Shown here piece after piece: positions 15,576-26,300 of a stretch of DNA of 32,314 bases. Source of the DNA: CAYNGH01 sp964396845 (GTDB lineage: Bacteria; Vulcanimicrobiota; JAJTBE01; CAYNGH01); assembly GCA_964396845.1 (NCBI GenBank), contig CAYNGH010000022.1:1-32314 (forward strand). Reading direction: 5' to 3'. Every line of letters begins with the position of its first letter. Position 1 is the first letter of the stretch. The translations under genes and the position numbers were made by a program. The notes under the pieces are model-generated. The model saw only the letters and a program-made list of their open reading frames with translations. It was not told where the DNA came from and made no database searches.

Positions 15576-18500
15576 ATGGCCGAGCAGTCCACCCACTCCC
15601 TGCAGAAATTTTCCACCCTGGTGAGGTTAAATCCCGATGATCCATCGGCGCATTTTGGCCTCGCCATGGCTTACGAGGAGTCTGGCCAGCAGAATTATGC
15701 CTTCAAGGAGTATCAGGAGGTGTTGCGGCTGGATCCCAGGCATGCCCGGGCGCACCTGAACATGGGCTTTGCCTATTGCCGGGGCGGAGAGATTCAACCC
15801 GCCATCAAGGAATGGCAGAAGGCGTACGAGCTGGATTCCAATGCTGGACGCTTCCTGGATGATCCCAAGACAAAATCATATTACGAACCCAAGGTGGAGC
15901 ATGCCCTGGCCATGTTTGAACGGCCGGTGATGATCCGGGCTGACGATTCCTATGCCCATTACCAGTTGGCCATGGCCTATCGTTATTTCAATAAGAAAGA
16001 GATGGCCCTGGCGGAACTCAAGAAGGCGGTGGAACTCAACCCCAACCTGTGGGAGGCTTATAATGCCGCCGGTGAGATATATGCAGATCTGGGCCAGCTT
16101 CAGTTTGCCAAGATTCAGTATCAAAAAGCCATCAGTGTGAGTCCCCGGCATCCTGACACTTTTTACAATCTGGGGACCATATTTGAAGATGAAGGGATGG
16201 TGGGTATCGCCATCCAGAAATATGAACGGGCCTTGGAAATTGATCCTGGCAATTCAAAGCTCCTGTTTGCCCTGGGACGGGCATATCTCAAGCAGGCCAG
16301 ATACAAGAAGGCCATTGTCCAGTTTCAGAAGTCCATCGACAAGGACCCCGACAATCCTTATTCACATTTTTATCTGGCCAAGGCTTGTGAAGCAATATAC
16401 CGTCCTGATTTCGCCATCCGGGAATATGAACTGGCAGTGAAGATTGATCCCCGTTATGCCGAGGCTCATTATAATCTGGGCACTTTATATATCAACACCG
16501 GAAACCTTGCCCAGGGAGTGGAGCATCTGGAAAAATCCCTGAAGCTGAATCCTCAGGATTCCTATGCATACTACAATCTGGGCAATGCCTATGATAAATT
16601 AGGTGAATATCAGAAGGCCATATTCAACTACAGCCATGCCCTGGAGCTGAATCCCAGGGATGCTTTTGCCCGTTACAACCTGGGGCAGATATACTTCAAG
16701 ATGGAACAGTTTGAAGATGCCATCTCAGAGTTTGAGAAGGCCCTGGAGATTAACCCCAACGACGCCTCGTTCTACCTCAACCTGGGGAAGGCATACCTGG
16801 AGCTGGAGGATTATGAAAGCGCGGTGGAGATGTTTCAGCGGAGTGTTGAAAACAAGCCCAATGACTTTGAGTCCCATTATGCCCTGGCCCGTGCTTTCAT
16901 GATTACTGATCGGCTGGATCTGGCAGTTATGGAATTAAAAAAGGTCACCGAGATCAACCCATCTGCGCCGGAACCTCATTTTGATCTGGCCCAGTGCCTG
17001 TATTCCAACGGTGAAGTTGACCAGGCCTTTGAACAGTATCAGAAGGTGCTGATTTACGACGAGAAGCATCTGGAAGCCATTCTGGGAGTCGGCCAGATAT
17101 ATCTTTATTACCGGGGCAAACCGGATATTGCCATCGACTTTTTTAACCAGGCCCTGGAGGTAGATGAGTATTTCTTCCCGGCATTGCTGGAAAAGGGCAA
17201 CGCCTATATGCGGCTTCGCAAGTTCAAGGCTGCCCAGAAGGAGTTGGAGAAGGCTACTCAGGTGAATCCCGATGACTTGGATCTCCTCGTAAGTCTGGCA
17301 GAAGTGTATGTGGCAACCAGGAAATTTGACGCTGCGGAAAGGGAGATGCAGAAGGCCATCAATCTTGATCCCGAGAACCCCCGTTTCCGGTTGCTGTTTG
17401 GACGGGTTATGAGCAAAAACGGCAAAAACACTTCAGCTATCGAACAATATCAGAAAGCCATAGCCCTGGATGAAACTCTTATCAGCGCATATATGGAGCT
17501 TACGGATCAGTATCTCCAGCTGGGCGATGAGCATGCCGCCAAGTCATCACTCACGGTTCTGCTGGATCATGAACCGGGCAACCTGCGGGCACAGAAAGCT
17601 CTGGAGAATCTCTTCGAGAATCCCGGCCAGGACCTCACCGGGGCCACGGTAACCAGCCTGTCTGGGATTCCCGAGGAACGTCCCGAAGTTGAAATGGTCA
17701 CTCCCGAGGCAGTGGGGATGCCCCCGGTGGAAGAGAAGAAGCCAGAGCTGGCGGTTTCCTCCGATGAGGCTTCTCAGGAACCGGCACCTGCCAAGGTTGT
17801 TTCCAAGCAGAAAATGCAGATCAAGAAGAAGGGACTCCGTTCGAAACTGAAGGCTTCGCCGGCTTCATCCAGGGAAGAGCATATGACTGCGCCGGTTATT
17901 TCGCCTCAGGTGCTGACTTCCTTCACCAAGGCAATCACAGCGCAGGCCAGGGGAAAAGACCAGGAGGCGGCTGACCTGTTCCAGCAGGTGATTGATCAGT
18001 CACCCCAATATTACCAGGCATATTCATGCCTCGGGGAGCTGCTTTCCAAGATGGACAGAACCGGTGAGAGCACCAGCATCCTCCGGCGGGGTAAATCCCT
18101 TGCAGAACGTTATCAGGATAAGGAATACATCGAGATTTTTGACAAACAGCTGGAAGTGCTCTCGGCAGTAGCCGAACCCCCGGTGGAAACCCCGGTGCCA
18201 TCCCCGGTGGAAAAAGAGCCGGTTTCCAGTGAAGCTGAAGCATCAGGTCGCAAACCTGTTTTTGAAAGTGATGGGAAAAAACAGCTGAATCCTGATGACT
18301 TCGAGCTGTTTGACATGGAAGGAGAAGCTCCCCAGGAGAGCGTTCTCTCTGCCCGACTGCTGGAGAAAAAATCCGATACCCTGGGCAGGGCCATATTCTC
18401 CGGGGAGGATCAGGAAGAATCCGACGGAACGGAGGCAGAAGAGGTTCCTGTGGAGTCAACAGAAATCCCGGAGTCCCCCGGAGAGGAGCAGGAAGAGATG

Positions 18501-20507
18501 ACTCCTGTGGGGGTCAGGGATCAGGGGTTGCCCTCATGGGTTGTGTTTGAAGAGAAGTCCTCGGTGAGCGAGGAGATTGATCTGTCCGATGCTCCAACCC
18601 TTGGGGCTTATACATCTGCCCCCAGGGAGGCCATGGGATATAAGCCACCAGTAGGGAAGGCCCCTGTCATTGATGCAGAAGAAAAACCCTATATTTCACA
18701 CGAACTGGAGGAACCGGTCCGGGATGTGGAAACTCCCGGGGCGGAAGATGTCAAAGAAGTCACCTCGTCAGAAACTACTGACGTTGACAGCGAAGAACTG
18801 CTCATCAGCAACGAGGAGCCTCCTCTGGTGATCGAAGAATTGCCAGATTCTGCCACTGCCCAGGTAGAAACCGACAGGGAAGACTTTGATGAGATTGACG
18901 CCGCCAGTGAGATCGAATCCCTGGCAGCGGAGATACCAGAAGAAGGGCTTGATTTCCTGGACGAAGAGGAATTCTCAGAAACCGAAGGGGAGATAGTATC
19001 CGTCACTTCAACAGACATTGAAACTTCGGTGCAGGAGGACACTCTCCCAGAGGAAGAGATTCGGGAATCTCCGGTAACTCCCGAGGCTACAGAGCATCTG
19101 ACAGATGCCGGGGTTACTGATCATATTGAACAGGAGCCGGAAAAAGAAGAAATAAAAGCTCCCACGGAGCTTCTTGAAAAACCTGCCGATGAGCATCAGG
19201 GGCCGGTTCGTTCCATACCCCAGTCATCAGGTTTCTTGTCGGAGGAGATGTCAGAACAGGAGATTCAGAAGCGTCTGGGAACAATAGAAAGGTTCATGCA
19301 TCTTCGAAAATTCAACCAGGCCCAGATGGAGTTGGAAAAGCTGTCGGAAACCTTCCCTGACCATCAGGGTATTGCCCATGCCCATGCCCTTCTTTACAAG
19401 ATGATGGAAGACTGGAGGGGTTATGCCAAAAGGTGGGAAAAATATATGCAGATTTCCAGCGATAATGGCCGGGATAATAAGATGGTTCTTATCGATGCCC
19501 TGGATCGTGGGGATATGTTGCAAAAAGCCCTTGAAACTGCCCGGGAACTGATGGATGAAGATCCCCAAGATTCCGAAGCAGTTGCTATGGCTTGTCAGTT
19601 GATGGTCAAAACCGGCAGTGCTTCTGAGGCAGTGGCCCCTTTAAAAAAGCTGATTCGCAAAAATCCTGGTGCCCACCGATTTAAATTTGATCTGGCCAGG
19701 GCTTATCGGGAAATGGGTAAATATTCCCTGGCTACGGTGCAGTATCAGAAAGTGTTAAAGAGTGTGGAATCTCCGGAGATATTAAACGAGCTGGGACTCA
19801 CCTATGAAAAGGCCGGAAAGATCAGCCAGGCGATTAGTTCCTATCAGCGGTCTATTGAGCTGGATGAAGAAAATATCACCGCTTATCTGTGTCTGATACT
19901 CCTCTATGAGGAGGAGGGAGAGATTGAAAAAGCCATGGAGGCTATTGAAAAGGCCCTTGATAATTGTGAGCTGGATGACGAGCAGGAAGAGATTCTGGAA
20001 AACCGGCGAAGTGAGATAGAGAATCGCAGGGATGAAGTATCGCCAGAAGCTTTGTCGCCAACCCAGGCACAGTTTCAGGAGTTCCGCAAGACCATGGAAA
20101 AGGAAGAAGCCCGAGCTGCGACAGAATTCCTTGTATCCAGAGGTCATCTGCCGGAGGAATCCGAAGAAGAAGCCGAAGAAGAAGCCGAAGAAGAACCTGA
20201 GGAATTGGAATTGTCCGGAGATGAAGAGAGCCTCCATGGGGAAAAAGCTCAAGAGTCTGCCGAGCCATCCCCACAGGAAGCATCTGTTGACAGAGAACAG
20301 GAGAAGCCTGTGGATCCTCCCACGGAGATTCTTCCGGAACCCGATGATGAGGACAGCTCCTATGGAGATGAGGAAATCAGTGAACAAGATGATGACGACA
20401 GTGAGGATAAAACCGATGACGGGGCAGAGGATTTGCCGGTTCAGCCCCGGAAGTCCAGGCTGAAGAAAAGCACAAAGCGTCACCGTCGCAAGAAAAAGAA
20501 AAAATGA
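15576..20507 (+). CDS. Giant TPR protein with acidic linkers and Lys-rich C-terminus
   Basis: This 1643-residue protein has no signal peptide and no clear transmembrane helix, so it is probably cytoplasmic. Residues about 20-685 are a continuous array of roughly 18 or 19 TPR units with the canonical W/Y-A-x-LG-x-A-Y and ALELNP patterns. A linker (690-765) leads to a short TPR pair (about 770-865), then a long acidic, Ser/Glu-rich disordered segment (about 865-1225). A second TPR block follows (about 1227-1480), and then an acidic tail (about 1485-1620) ending in a lysine/arginine-rich stretch. TPR arrays act as protein-binding scaffolds. The ATG has GAGGAG about 11 bases upstream and an in-frame TGA four codons before it. 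It is monocistronic, ending at a long hairpin terminator. The family and partners are unknown. Confidence 0.85.
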   Translation: MAEQSTHSLQKFSTLVRLNPDDPSAHFGLAMAYEESGQQNYAFKEYQEVLRLDPRHARAHLNMGFAYCRGGEIQPAIKEWQKAYELDSNAGRFLDDPKTKSYYEPKVEHALAMFERPVMIRADDSYAHYQLAMAYRYFNKKEMALAELKKAVELNPNLWEAYNAAGEIYADLGQLQFAKIQYQKAISVSPRHPDTFYNLGTIFEDEGMVGIAIQKYERALEIDPGNSKLLFALGRAYLKQARYKKAIVQFQKSIDKDPDNPYSHFYLAKACEAIYRPDFAIREYELAVKIDPRYAEAHYNLGTLYINTGNLAQGVEHLEKSLKLNPQDSYAYYNLGNAYDKLGEYQKAIFNYSHALELNPRDAFARYNLGQIYFKMEQFEDAISEFEKALEINPNDASFYLNLGKAYLELEDYESAVEMFQRSVENKPNDFESHYALARAFMITDRLDLAVMELKKVTEINPSAPEPHFDLAQCLYSNGEVDQAFEQYQKVLIYDEKHLEAILGVGQIYLYYRGKPDIAIDFFNQALEVDEYFFPALLEKGNAYMRLRKFKAAQKELEKATQVNPDDLDLLVSLAEVYVATRKFDAAEREMQKAINLDPENPRFRLLFGRVMSKNGKNTSAIEQYQKAIALDETLISAYMELTDQYLQLGDEHAAKSSLTVLLDHEPGNLRAQKALENLFENPGQDLTGATVTSLSGIPEERPEVEMVTPEAVGMPPVEEKKPELAVSSDEASQEPAPAKVVSKQKMQIKKKGLRSKLKASPASSREEHMTAPVISPQVLTSFTKAITAQARGKDQEAADLFQQVIDQSPQYYQAYSCLGELLSKMDRTGESTSILRRGKSLAERYQDKEYIEIFDKQLEVLSAVAEPPVETPVPSPVEKEPVSSEAEASGRKPVFESDGKKQLNPDDFELFDMEGEAPQESVLSARLLEKKSDTLGRAIFSGEDQEESDGTEAEEVPVESTEIPESPGEEQEEMTPVGVRDQGLPSWVVFEEKSSVSEEIDLSDAPTLGAYTSAPREAMGYKPPVGKAPVIDAEEKPYISHELEEPVRDVETPGAEDVKEVTSSETTDVDSEELLISNEEPPLVIEELPDSATAQVETDREDFDEIDAASEIESLAAEIPEEGLDFLDEEEFSETEGEIVSVTSTDIETSVQEDTLPEEEIRESPVTPEATEHLTDAGVTDHIEQEPEKEEIKAPTELLEKPADEHQGPVRSIPQSSGFLSEEMSEQEIQKRLGTIERFMHLRKFNQAQMELEKLSETFPDHQGIAHAHALLYKMMEDWRGYAKRWEKYMQISSDNGRDNKMVLIDALDRGDMLQKALETARELMDEDPQDSEAVAMACQLMVKTGSASEAVAPLKKLIRKNPGAHRFKFDLARAYREMGKYSLATVQYQKVLKSVESPEILNELGLTYEKAGKISQAISSYQRSIELDEENITAYLCLILLYEEEGEIEKAMEAIEKALDNCELDDEQEEILENRRSEIENRRDEVSPEALSPTQAQFQEFRKTMEKEEARAATEFLVSRGHLPEESEEEAEEEAEEEPEELELSGDEESLHGEKAQESAEPSPQEASVDREQEKPVDPPTEILPEPDDEDSSYGDEEISEQDDDDSEDKTDDGAEDLPVQPRKSRLKKSTKRHRRKKKKK
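20163..20198 (+). repeat. 12-bp direct repeats in the acidic tail
   Basis: GAAGAAGAAGCC occurs at 20163-20174 and 20175-20186, then a diverged copy GAAGAAGAACCT at 20187-20198. It encodes repeated Glu-Glu-Glu-Ala. This is slippage-prone coding DNA inside the disordered C-terminal tail of the giant TPR protein. Confidence 0.8.
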
Positions 20508-20543
20508 TGCTTTGTTGCAAAAAAGCTTAATACTTGGATTTTT

Positions 20544-20607
20544 AACCTCCTATGTTTTAATGCGGTTGACAAACACACATTAATATAACATGGGAGGTTT
20601 TCTTTTT
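20544..20607 (+). terminator. Long hairpin terminator after the giant TPR gene
   Basis: AACCTCC (20544-20550) pairs with GGAGGTT (20593-20599). The stem continues through T·G, ATGTT/AACAT and TTAATG/CATTAA across a 3-base bulge, about 19 pairs in all. A TTTTCTTTTT run follows on the plus strand. It lies 37 bases after the stop codon. Confidence 0.75.
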
Positions 20608-20700
20608 GCCGGAAGCTGAATCTATGAACTAGATCGGCATAGCCGGTGTTTTTGTTCAAGGGACATCGTCACTTTGAACCGGCACTAAAGTTAATAATAA

Positions 20701-20727
20701 AAAAGCCCGGTGAATCGCCGGGCTTTT
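20701..20727 (-). terminator. Intrinsic terminator for the minus-strand pilin operon
   Basis: AAAAGCCCGG (20701-20710) and CCGGGCTTTT (20718-20727) form a GC-rich 10-bp stem with a 7-base loop. On the minus strand it ends in a U-run, 26 bases beyond the PilX-like stop codon. It can also act in the plus direction. Confidence 0.85.
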
Positions 20728-20752
20728 GGGCTTATTTTACAGTCCGCCGGGT

Positions 20753-22078
20753 TTAGAACTTCTGTTTTGAGGTGACGACCCAACGGGGTTGTTCCAGGTC
20801 GTTAAGGTTCTTAAGGGCCACATCATACATGAAGGTGGGATTACCTAATATTGCGATATTATCTGCAATTATTGCTCCGTAAACATCCACATTTCCGTGA
20901 ATTCTCACATCGGTATATGGAGCCACAATGGGAGCATAACAGGTGGGGTTGCCAGCCATATCAATCACTTCGCAATTTTCCGTGGCATATATCCGGATGT
21001 CGGTGGGCTTGGGAGTGTTACCGGTGCCCAGCCAGTCCAGGCCGTTCAAATTGCCCTTGCCCCGAAGATTCACATCGCCGTTGACATACACAATCACCGG
21101 GCCGTTGGAATTGTCCACCACCAGCTGAGCCCCGCCGGCAAGATCGATGCCGTCAAAAACATATATTGACGGGCTTTCCTCGGTGCCGTAGTTTTTCAGA
21201 ACATACTGGTCCTGAGCTTGTTTTTTGAGTTCTTCATAATGTCCAGGAGTAAGATAGACTGCTCCCCCCTTTTTCTTGCCAGAAGTCGGCAGGGGCTCGG
21301 CACCGTCGGGATACAGCAGATTGCCGTTCTGATCCATAGGCAGAGTAACCTCGGGAATCTCTTCTTCCTGGCTGTTTACCCTTATATCTCCGGAGGGGCT
21401 CCAGTTATGATTGGCCGTGACAGTGCTACCGGTAGAACCGGGCCCCGTCACAACATCGCCGTCTATGACAGCTGCCATACCTGAAACGTTAACTGCCCCG
21501 GCCTGAATGCCGTTGGTGCCAACATCAGCTTCGCCGGGCTTGTCGATGTCATTCTGGCTGGAGTCATAGGCATAAACTTTGATATTACCTCGAAAATCCA
21601 GGGAATCTTTTGCAAAAAGCCCGAATTCCCAGATGCTTCTAATCCGGCGAAACAGCATGGCGCCAACCTTTTTAGTGGAGTTTGGGTTGTCGGGAGGGCC
21701 GACTTTTCCCTCGGATACAATATATATCCCCCCTGCAGGAACACTGATGCCGTTTTCTGCGGGTATGGCACCGGTGCCGTCCTTGTTGTTGTAAACCCTG
21801 ACAGAATAAGTGATGTTGTTGGAGTTGGGCATTTCAGTGTTGGTGTATTCCGGCTCCTCGCCGGTCCATTCATCATCCTGGTTTATCTGGGCAATTCCTC
21901 GGGAAAGCCCCGCTTCCGCAGCATAATGAGCACTGACATTTTCGTTGTTTTTCCTGACATTCCTGAGGTTCTGGGTGCCGATAAAAGATATCGACAGCCC
22001 GATAACCACCATTATTGTGATAACCATCAGGACAACTGCCAGGCTCATCCCCTTTTTCCTGTTAAATATTTTCCTCAT
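20753..22078 (-). CDS. PilX-like pilus assembly protein with polymer-forming-type C-terminus
   Basis: From ATG 22078 the protein has 441 residues. This start has GGAGG at 8 bases, whereas the longer frame would add 26 residues with no signal sequence. The N-terminus reads KKGMSLAVVLMVITIMVVIG, a PilX-type hydrophobic segment without the classical Glu at +5. Then AAEAGLSRGIAQ follows, the typical PilX/minor-pilin pattern. The C-terminal about 150 residues have the repeating 'ENC/GDV/GNV' beta-strand pattern (VNGDVNLRGKGNLNG, VDVYGAIIADNIAILGNP) seen in proteins with a DUF7305 or bactofilin-like beta-helix. Location is probably the cell envelope. It is the last gene of the minor-pilin operon. 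Confidence 0.8.
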   Translation of the reverse strand: MRKIFNRKKGMSLAVVLMVITIMVVIGLSISFIGTQNLRNVRKNNENVSAHYAAEAGLSRGIAQINQDDEWTGEEPEYTNTEMPNSNNITYSVRVYNNKDGTGAIPAENGISVPAGGIYIVSEGKVGPPDNPNSTKKVGAMLFRRIRSIWEFGLFAKDSLDFRGNIKVYAYDSSQNDIDKPGEADVGTNGIQAGAVNVSGMAAVIDGDVVTGPGSTGSTVTANHNWSPSGDIRVNSQEEEIPEVTLPMDQNGNLLYPDGAEPLPTSGKKKGGAVYLTPGHYEELKKQAQDQYVLKNYGTEESPSIYVFDGIDLAGGAQLVVDNSNGPVIVYVNGDVNLRGKGNLNGLDWLGTGNTPKPTDIRIYATENCEVIDMAGNPTCYAPIVAPYTDVRIHGNVDVYGAIIADNIAILGNPTFMYDVALKNLNDLEQPRWVVTSKQKF

Positions 22079-22191
22079 ATGGCATACCTCCACAATATGA
22101 AGCCTCAGATTATTTTTACATGGATTATCGGACTTCATCTCTATATCTATTGACAAAAATTATTCCCCGGCGTTACAAACCAAACAATAAT

Positions 22192-22815
22192 TCAATTCAT
22201 TACGGCAATTTCTGTTCTTGCATTTATCTTGTTGGCTTTGGTGGTATCAGTGGTGCGATCTATCACGACACTGATGATGTAACTGTTGCCGTTGGCTCCC
22301 TGGGTTACCGTGAATTCCTCCACGCCCCTGGCGATTACCCTGACACTTCCCTGGGCCTGTTTGATTCCAATAAGATCATTTGCTGGGGGAACACCCGGTT
22401 CGATGGACATTGGATTGAGGGTCATCTCTTTTTTTACCAGATTGTCAACACCGTCGTTATCGGTTTCTATGTAATATGCCACCCACTTCTGCCAGTACAT
22501 GCTCCCCGAATCGTCAAAGGAATGTCCCCCGGTGGTGATATTCTTTGGCGAAGGGAAAAGGAGCCAGTTGTTCTCATTTTCATCCCTGTATATGGCATCT
22601 CCCTGAGATTCACTGAGATCATTGGAAAGATTTGTCAGGGCAATGAGGGCATTGTGCTGGAGGTCGGCGATTCGTTCTGCAGTCTTGTGGTATTTGATCG
22701 AGGAGATCAGCAGAGTCGCCACCCCCGACAGCAGGATGGCAACCAGGGTAATATATACCATAATTTCTGGCAGTGTGAAACCTTTTTGATGGATTTTCTT
22801 GTTTTTCATATTCAT
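22192..22815 (-). CDS. Prepilin-like protein, PilW/GspJ-like
   Basis: The 207-residue protein (205 if the second ATG is used) has a leader of about 12 residues ending HQKG, followed by FTLPEIMVYITLVAILLSG. That is a prepilin peptidase site with Glu at +5 and a long hydrophobic helix. The globular part has the size and the LTNLSNDLSES and RTEIAVMN segments typical of minor pilins of the PilW/GspJ type. It is 33 bases downstream of the PilV-like gene and 113 bases upstream of the PilX-like gene, all co-directional. The ribosome binding site is weak (GGGGT). Confidence 0.85.
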   Translation of the reverse strand: MNMKNKKIHQKGFTLPEIMVYITLVAILLSGVATLLISSIKYHKTAERIADLQHNALIALTNLSNDLSESQGDAIYRDENENNWLLFPSPKNITTGGHSFDDSGSMYWQKWVAYYIETDNDGVDNLVKKEMTLNPMSIEPGVPPANDLIGIKQAQGSVRVIARGVEEFTVTQGANGNSYIISVVIDRTTDTTKANKINARTEIAVMN

Positions 22816-22848
22816 AACCCCGTAATCTTAAAGTTGGTGCCCCATTTT

Positions 22849-23319
22849 TTATTTTATCGGTTTGGCTACCAGGGTTTCCATATCTACGGTCTTGTAGTAT
22901 TCATCCTTGACTGCCGAGGAGCCATATGCATATTTAACTAAAACCCTGATGTTCACCACATCCACATTCCCCGATGGATCAGTGGAATAGTTGGAAATAA
23001 TGGGATTTGTCTGGAATTCCACAGAAGAACTGACACCATTTATCTCCGAGGTGAGAACTGTAGTCCGGTAAAAGGTGTCCGGTTCTGATTGGGCATAATC
23101 CTGGAAATTTTCCAGCTTGTCCCACGGAAGGTTTTTGAGGTATTCCAGCTCCTGCTGGGCGATGGAAGTGGCCAGAAATGTATGCCTGGCTTGGCTGACG
23201 GCCTTGACTGCTGTCGGAAACATACCGATCATAAATAGAAGACATGTCAGAAAAATAAACATGGCAACCATTAACTCAATCAGACTGTAGCCTCTTTTTT
23301 GATAGAGCTTGTTTCTCAT
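22849..23319 (-). CDS. Prepilin-like protein, PilV-like
   Basis: The 156-residue protein has a leader MRNKLYQKRG followed by YSLIELMVAMFIFLTCLLFM, a prepilin site with cleavage after Gly and Glu at +5. The rest contains PTAVKAVSQARHTFLATSIA and the conserved QELEYLKNLPWDKL, then strands ending near VNIRVLVKYAYGS. A second copy with the same architecture lies at 27074-27589. It starts 62 bases beyond the pseudokinase-propeller gene in the direction of transcription, so the two are probably one operon. Confidence 0.87.
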   Translation of the reverse strand: MRNKLYQKRGYSLIELMVAMFIFLTCLLFMIGMFPTAVKAVSQARHTFLATSIAQQELEYLKNLPWDKLENFQDYAQSEPDTFYRTTVLTSEINGVSSSVEFQTNPIISNYSTDPSGNVDVVNIRVLVKYAYGSSAVKDEYYKTVDMETLVAKPIK

Positions 23320-23381
23320 ATGCCCACCTTGCTCAAAAAGTCCGCTTCCCCACGGCTTTTTGTAGTTTATTCAATGGAGTT

Positions 23382-26300
23382 TTACTCCTGGGAAGGGTTG
23401 CCCAGCGGAAGCTGTCCATATACCAAAGGCATGAGAGCTTCAAGGGGATCTGTTTCCATTTCAGCAGAAAGGGTGTTCTGCTGGCCGATATATCGGTTTC
23501 CGTGAATGCATATGGCATTGGGGCGTTTGCCAAGGGTAAGACGTTTAAGGAGCTTATCGGATTCAGTATCCAGAATGGCCACGTCTTTTGTCCCCTGGTT
23601 GAGAACCCATACTTTCCTGCTGTCGCGGTCGTAAATCAAGTGCTCCGGTTTGCTTCCGATGCCCCGGATCTCTTTGGATTCGCCACTGAAGGGATCTATC
23701 ACTGTCAGGGAATCGCTGGCATTCATGGATATCCAGAGTTTGTATTCTCTGGGTTCCAGCACCAGTGCATATGGGCCGTAACCAGGAAGAGGAAAGTTCT
23801 TTTCGCTCTCCATCAGGTTGATGTCAACCACCAGAAGTTCAGACTGGACTCGATCCAGCAGGTATCTCTTCTGTCTGGCCTGGCAAATGGTCATCTGGGA
23901 CGGGGAACCGTCAACCTTGATGGATCCTCTGAGTCTGCCGGTGTCAGTATCGATGAACATAAGATCCCTTGAACCTTCGTTGGATACCGCCAGGGATGCG
24001 GCCGGGATCTTTTCATCCAGACGCTGGAAAGCCTCGGGGTCTTCCTGTTGAAGCTGGAGAAGCCGTTGACGTTTGTCTTGGACACTTTCTTCCAGAGGAA
24101 GCATGGCCATGTCCACAGGGTTGTTGCCAACCAGGAAAATATCGGTGGTTTCAAGCTTGTTGAGGTCTATCACCGAAACCACGCCTCTTCCCCGGTGCAG
24201 AGAGTAAACAATGCGGTTCTCTTCGTCAAAAATCATCTTGGTGGGATTCTGTTCTGCCCTGATGAATCCAAGACTCTGAAGATTCCTGCTGTGGAGCATT
24301 TCCACCATGGAACTGCCTTCATATCCGATGAGGATAATATCAGTTTCCTTGGGATCGTCGCTGTTCTGGGTCTTTATCATTGCAGTAGCCGGAATCATTA
24401 CAGAAACATTTCTTGCCAGTCGTTTCTTGAACAGTCGGTCAAACTGGTTGGCATCAAAAAGGTTCAGCTCGTCGAGGGCAGAAAGCCACGCAATGGGGCT
24501 GTTGGGGGCAGTGAACTCGTTAAGTTGAGCTACTTGTTTTTTCTGGGCAAAGGAGAAGATCATCAGGAATACAATGAAGATGATTTCCAAGGCCAGCATT
24601 ATGGGCCTCTGACCGATAACCGCCCTGCCCATATCTCCAATCCAGGAGAAATCGATGTTTATCTTGGGGAAATTAAACCGCCGGGCAATGGATTCGGTGT
24701 TGTCCTGGACCTGAGTGTCTTCCAGTTTCTGCTTGAAAACCCTGATGTCGCCATATGTCTTTTGCCCTGTCTTGCAGGCGGTTTCCAGGAGTTTTTTCAT
24801 TTTAGGGGAAACTTCCTGAGCCCATTCAATATCTATGGCCCTTTCGTCAAATTCCTTCTTGTTTAAAAGGAAAAACAGAACCCGGGCAATTTTTGTGATA
24901 TCGCCATAAAGTTTTTTGGGGTTATCGGGCATGAATTCCAGGGTCCTGTTGGTGTCAAAGAACCTCTGCAGGTCATACCCGGTGATGCGAACCTTTCCCT
25001 GGCTGTCAATCATGATATGCCAGGGCCTTATGTCCCCCAGGGTGAAGGGGGTAGGCCGGTAATGCATAAATTCTGTGGCTTCACACAATTGATAGCCCCA
25101 TTTCAGGGTTTCTTTTTCCGAAAAGGGCTTGGTATTCATATCTGCCAGTTTTGTAATGGGCAGGCCGTCCACCACTTCCATCAGGTAATAATCTCTATAG
25201 TTGTCGGTGAAGGCTTCGTAAACCGATACCAGGTTGGGATGCTTGAATGTACTTAAAATCCTCACTGTATCTCTGAAGACATCCCGGCGGTTGCGGTATT
25301 CTTCCTTGTCCATTTCCCCGGCGATGAATTCTTTGAGAATCAGTTTTTTGTTGTCTTGCTTTGTGTCGGAAACTTTGTATGTGTTCCAGTTGCCATTATC
25401 CTTGAGAATCTTGTCAATGTGGTATTGCTCACGGATCAGTGTCCCCTTGGGGATGGCTTTGCTGACAAATTCTTCCTGGACAGTCAGTTCTTCAGGATCC
25501 AGAATCTCCACCGGTGAGTATATGTCACCCCTTTTTGTGATGGGCTTAAGATCTAACTGTTTGAAGCTTTCTTCCTCCAGCTGATCCTCGTCAATTTCAC
25601 TGGGTACCAGTTTGCCTCCCGGTGATTTCAGGGACATACCTCCTGTGATTTCTTCTTCAATCGCCAGGGTCAGAATACTGTCGGGATCAGAAAAAGCACT
25701 GTCCCTGACAACAGGTAGAACAGGAGTGTCCAGAAGCTGCTGGGATGAAGTATCCTCTACCACTTCCATATCTGCCCTCAGACGTTCCACAGGGGTTGCC
25801 GGTTCATCGAGTTCGAGTTCTTCCATGTTTTTAATCAGACGATCTAAAACCCGGTCATGGGAAGAAGTTTCTTCCATCTCTTCTTTCAAGGGGTGCTCAG
25901 ATGATTCTGGCCCCATTTTTTCCCCGTATTGGATGCCAAACATCTCCTCGGGACTCAGGAACTGGGAATCTTCTTCGTCCCCGCGGGCTTCTTGAAGGGG
26001 AGGGGCCTCATAATAACCAGATCTGGCACCATCAGCCGGCGACGGGGCTTCAATGCCGGAGCCTCCCATCTCCACGGTGAATCGCTTTGCGATCATCTCC
26101 TCGGGACTCAGGAACAGGGAATCTTCTTCGTCCCCGCTGTCCTCTTGAAGGGGAGGGGCCTCATAAAAACCAGTCCCGGTACCATCAGCCGGCGACGGGG
26201 CTTCAATGCCGGAGCCTCCCATCTCCACAGTGAATCGTTTTGCGATCATCTCCTCGGGACTCAGGAACTGGGAATCTTCTTCCTGCTCCCGTTCATCTTC

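Noticed and set aside
19782..20483. Minus-strand ORF of 233 codons, rich in Phe and Leu, opposite the TPR tail
   Set aside because: The hydrophobic composition is the mirror image of the Glu/Lys-rich coding strand, not a real membrane protein.
20566..20590. TTGACA within the hairpin after the giant TPR gene, as a promoter
   Set aside because: The only TATAAC-like box is about 12 bases away, which is too close, and no gene follows on the plus strand.
22120..22941. Plus-strand ORF of 273 codons opposite the PilW-like gene
   Set aside because: It covers two minus-strand genes with clear prepilin signals; no start signal or family pattern is seen.
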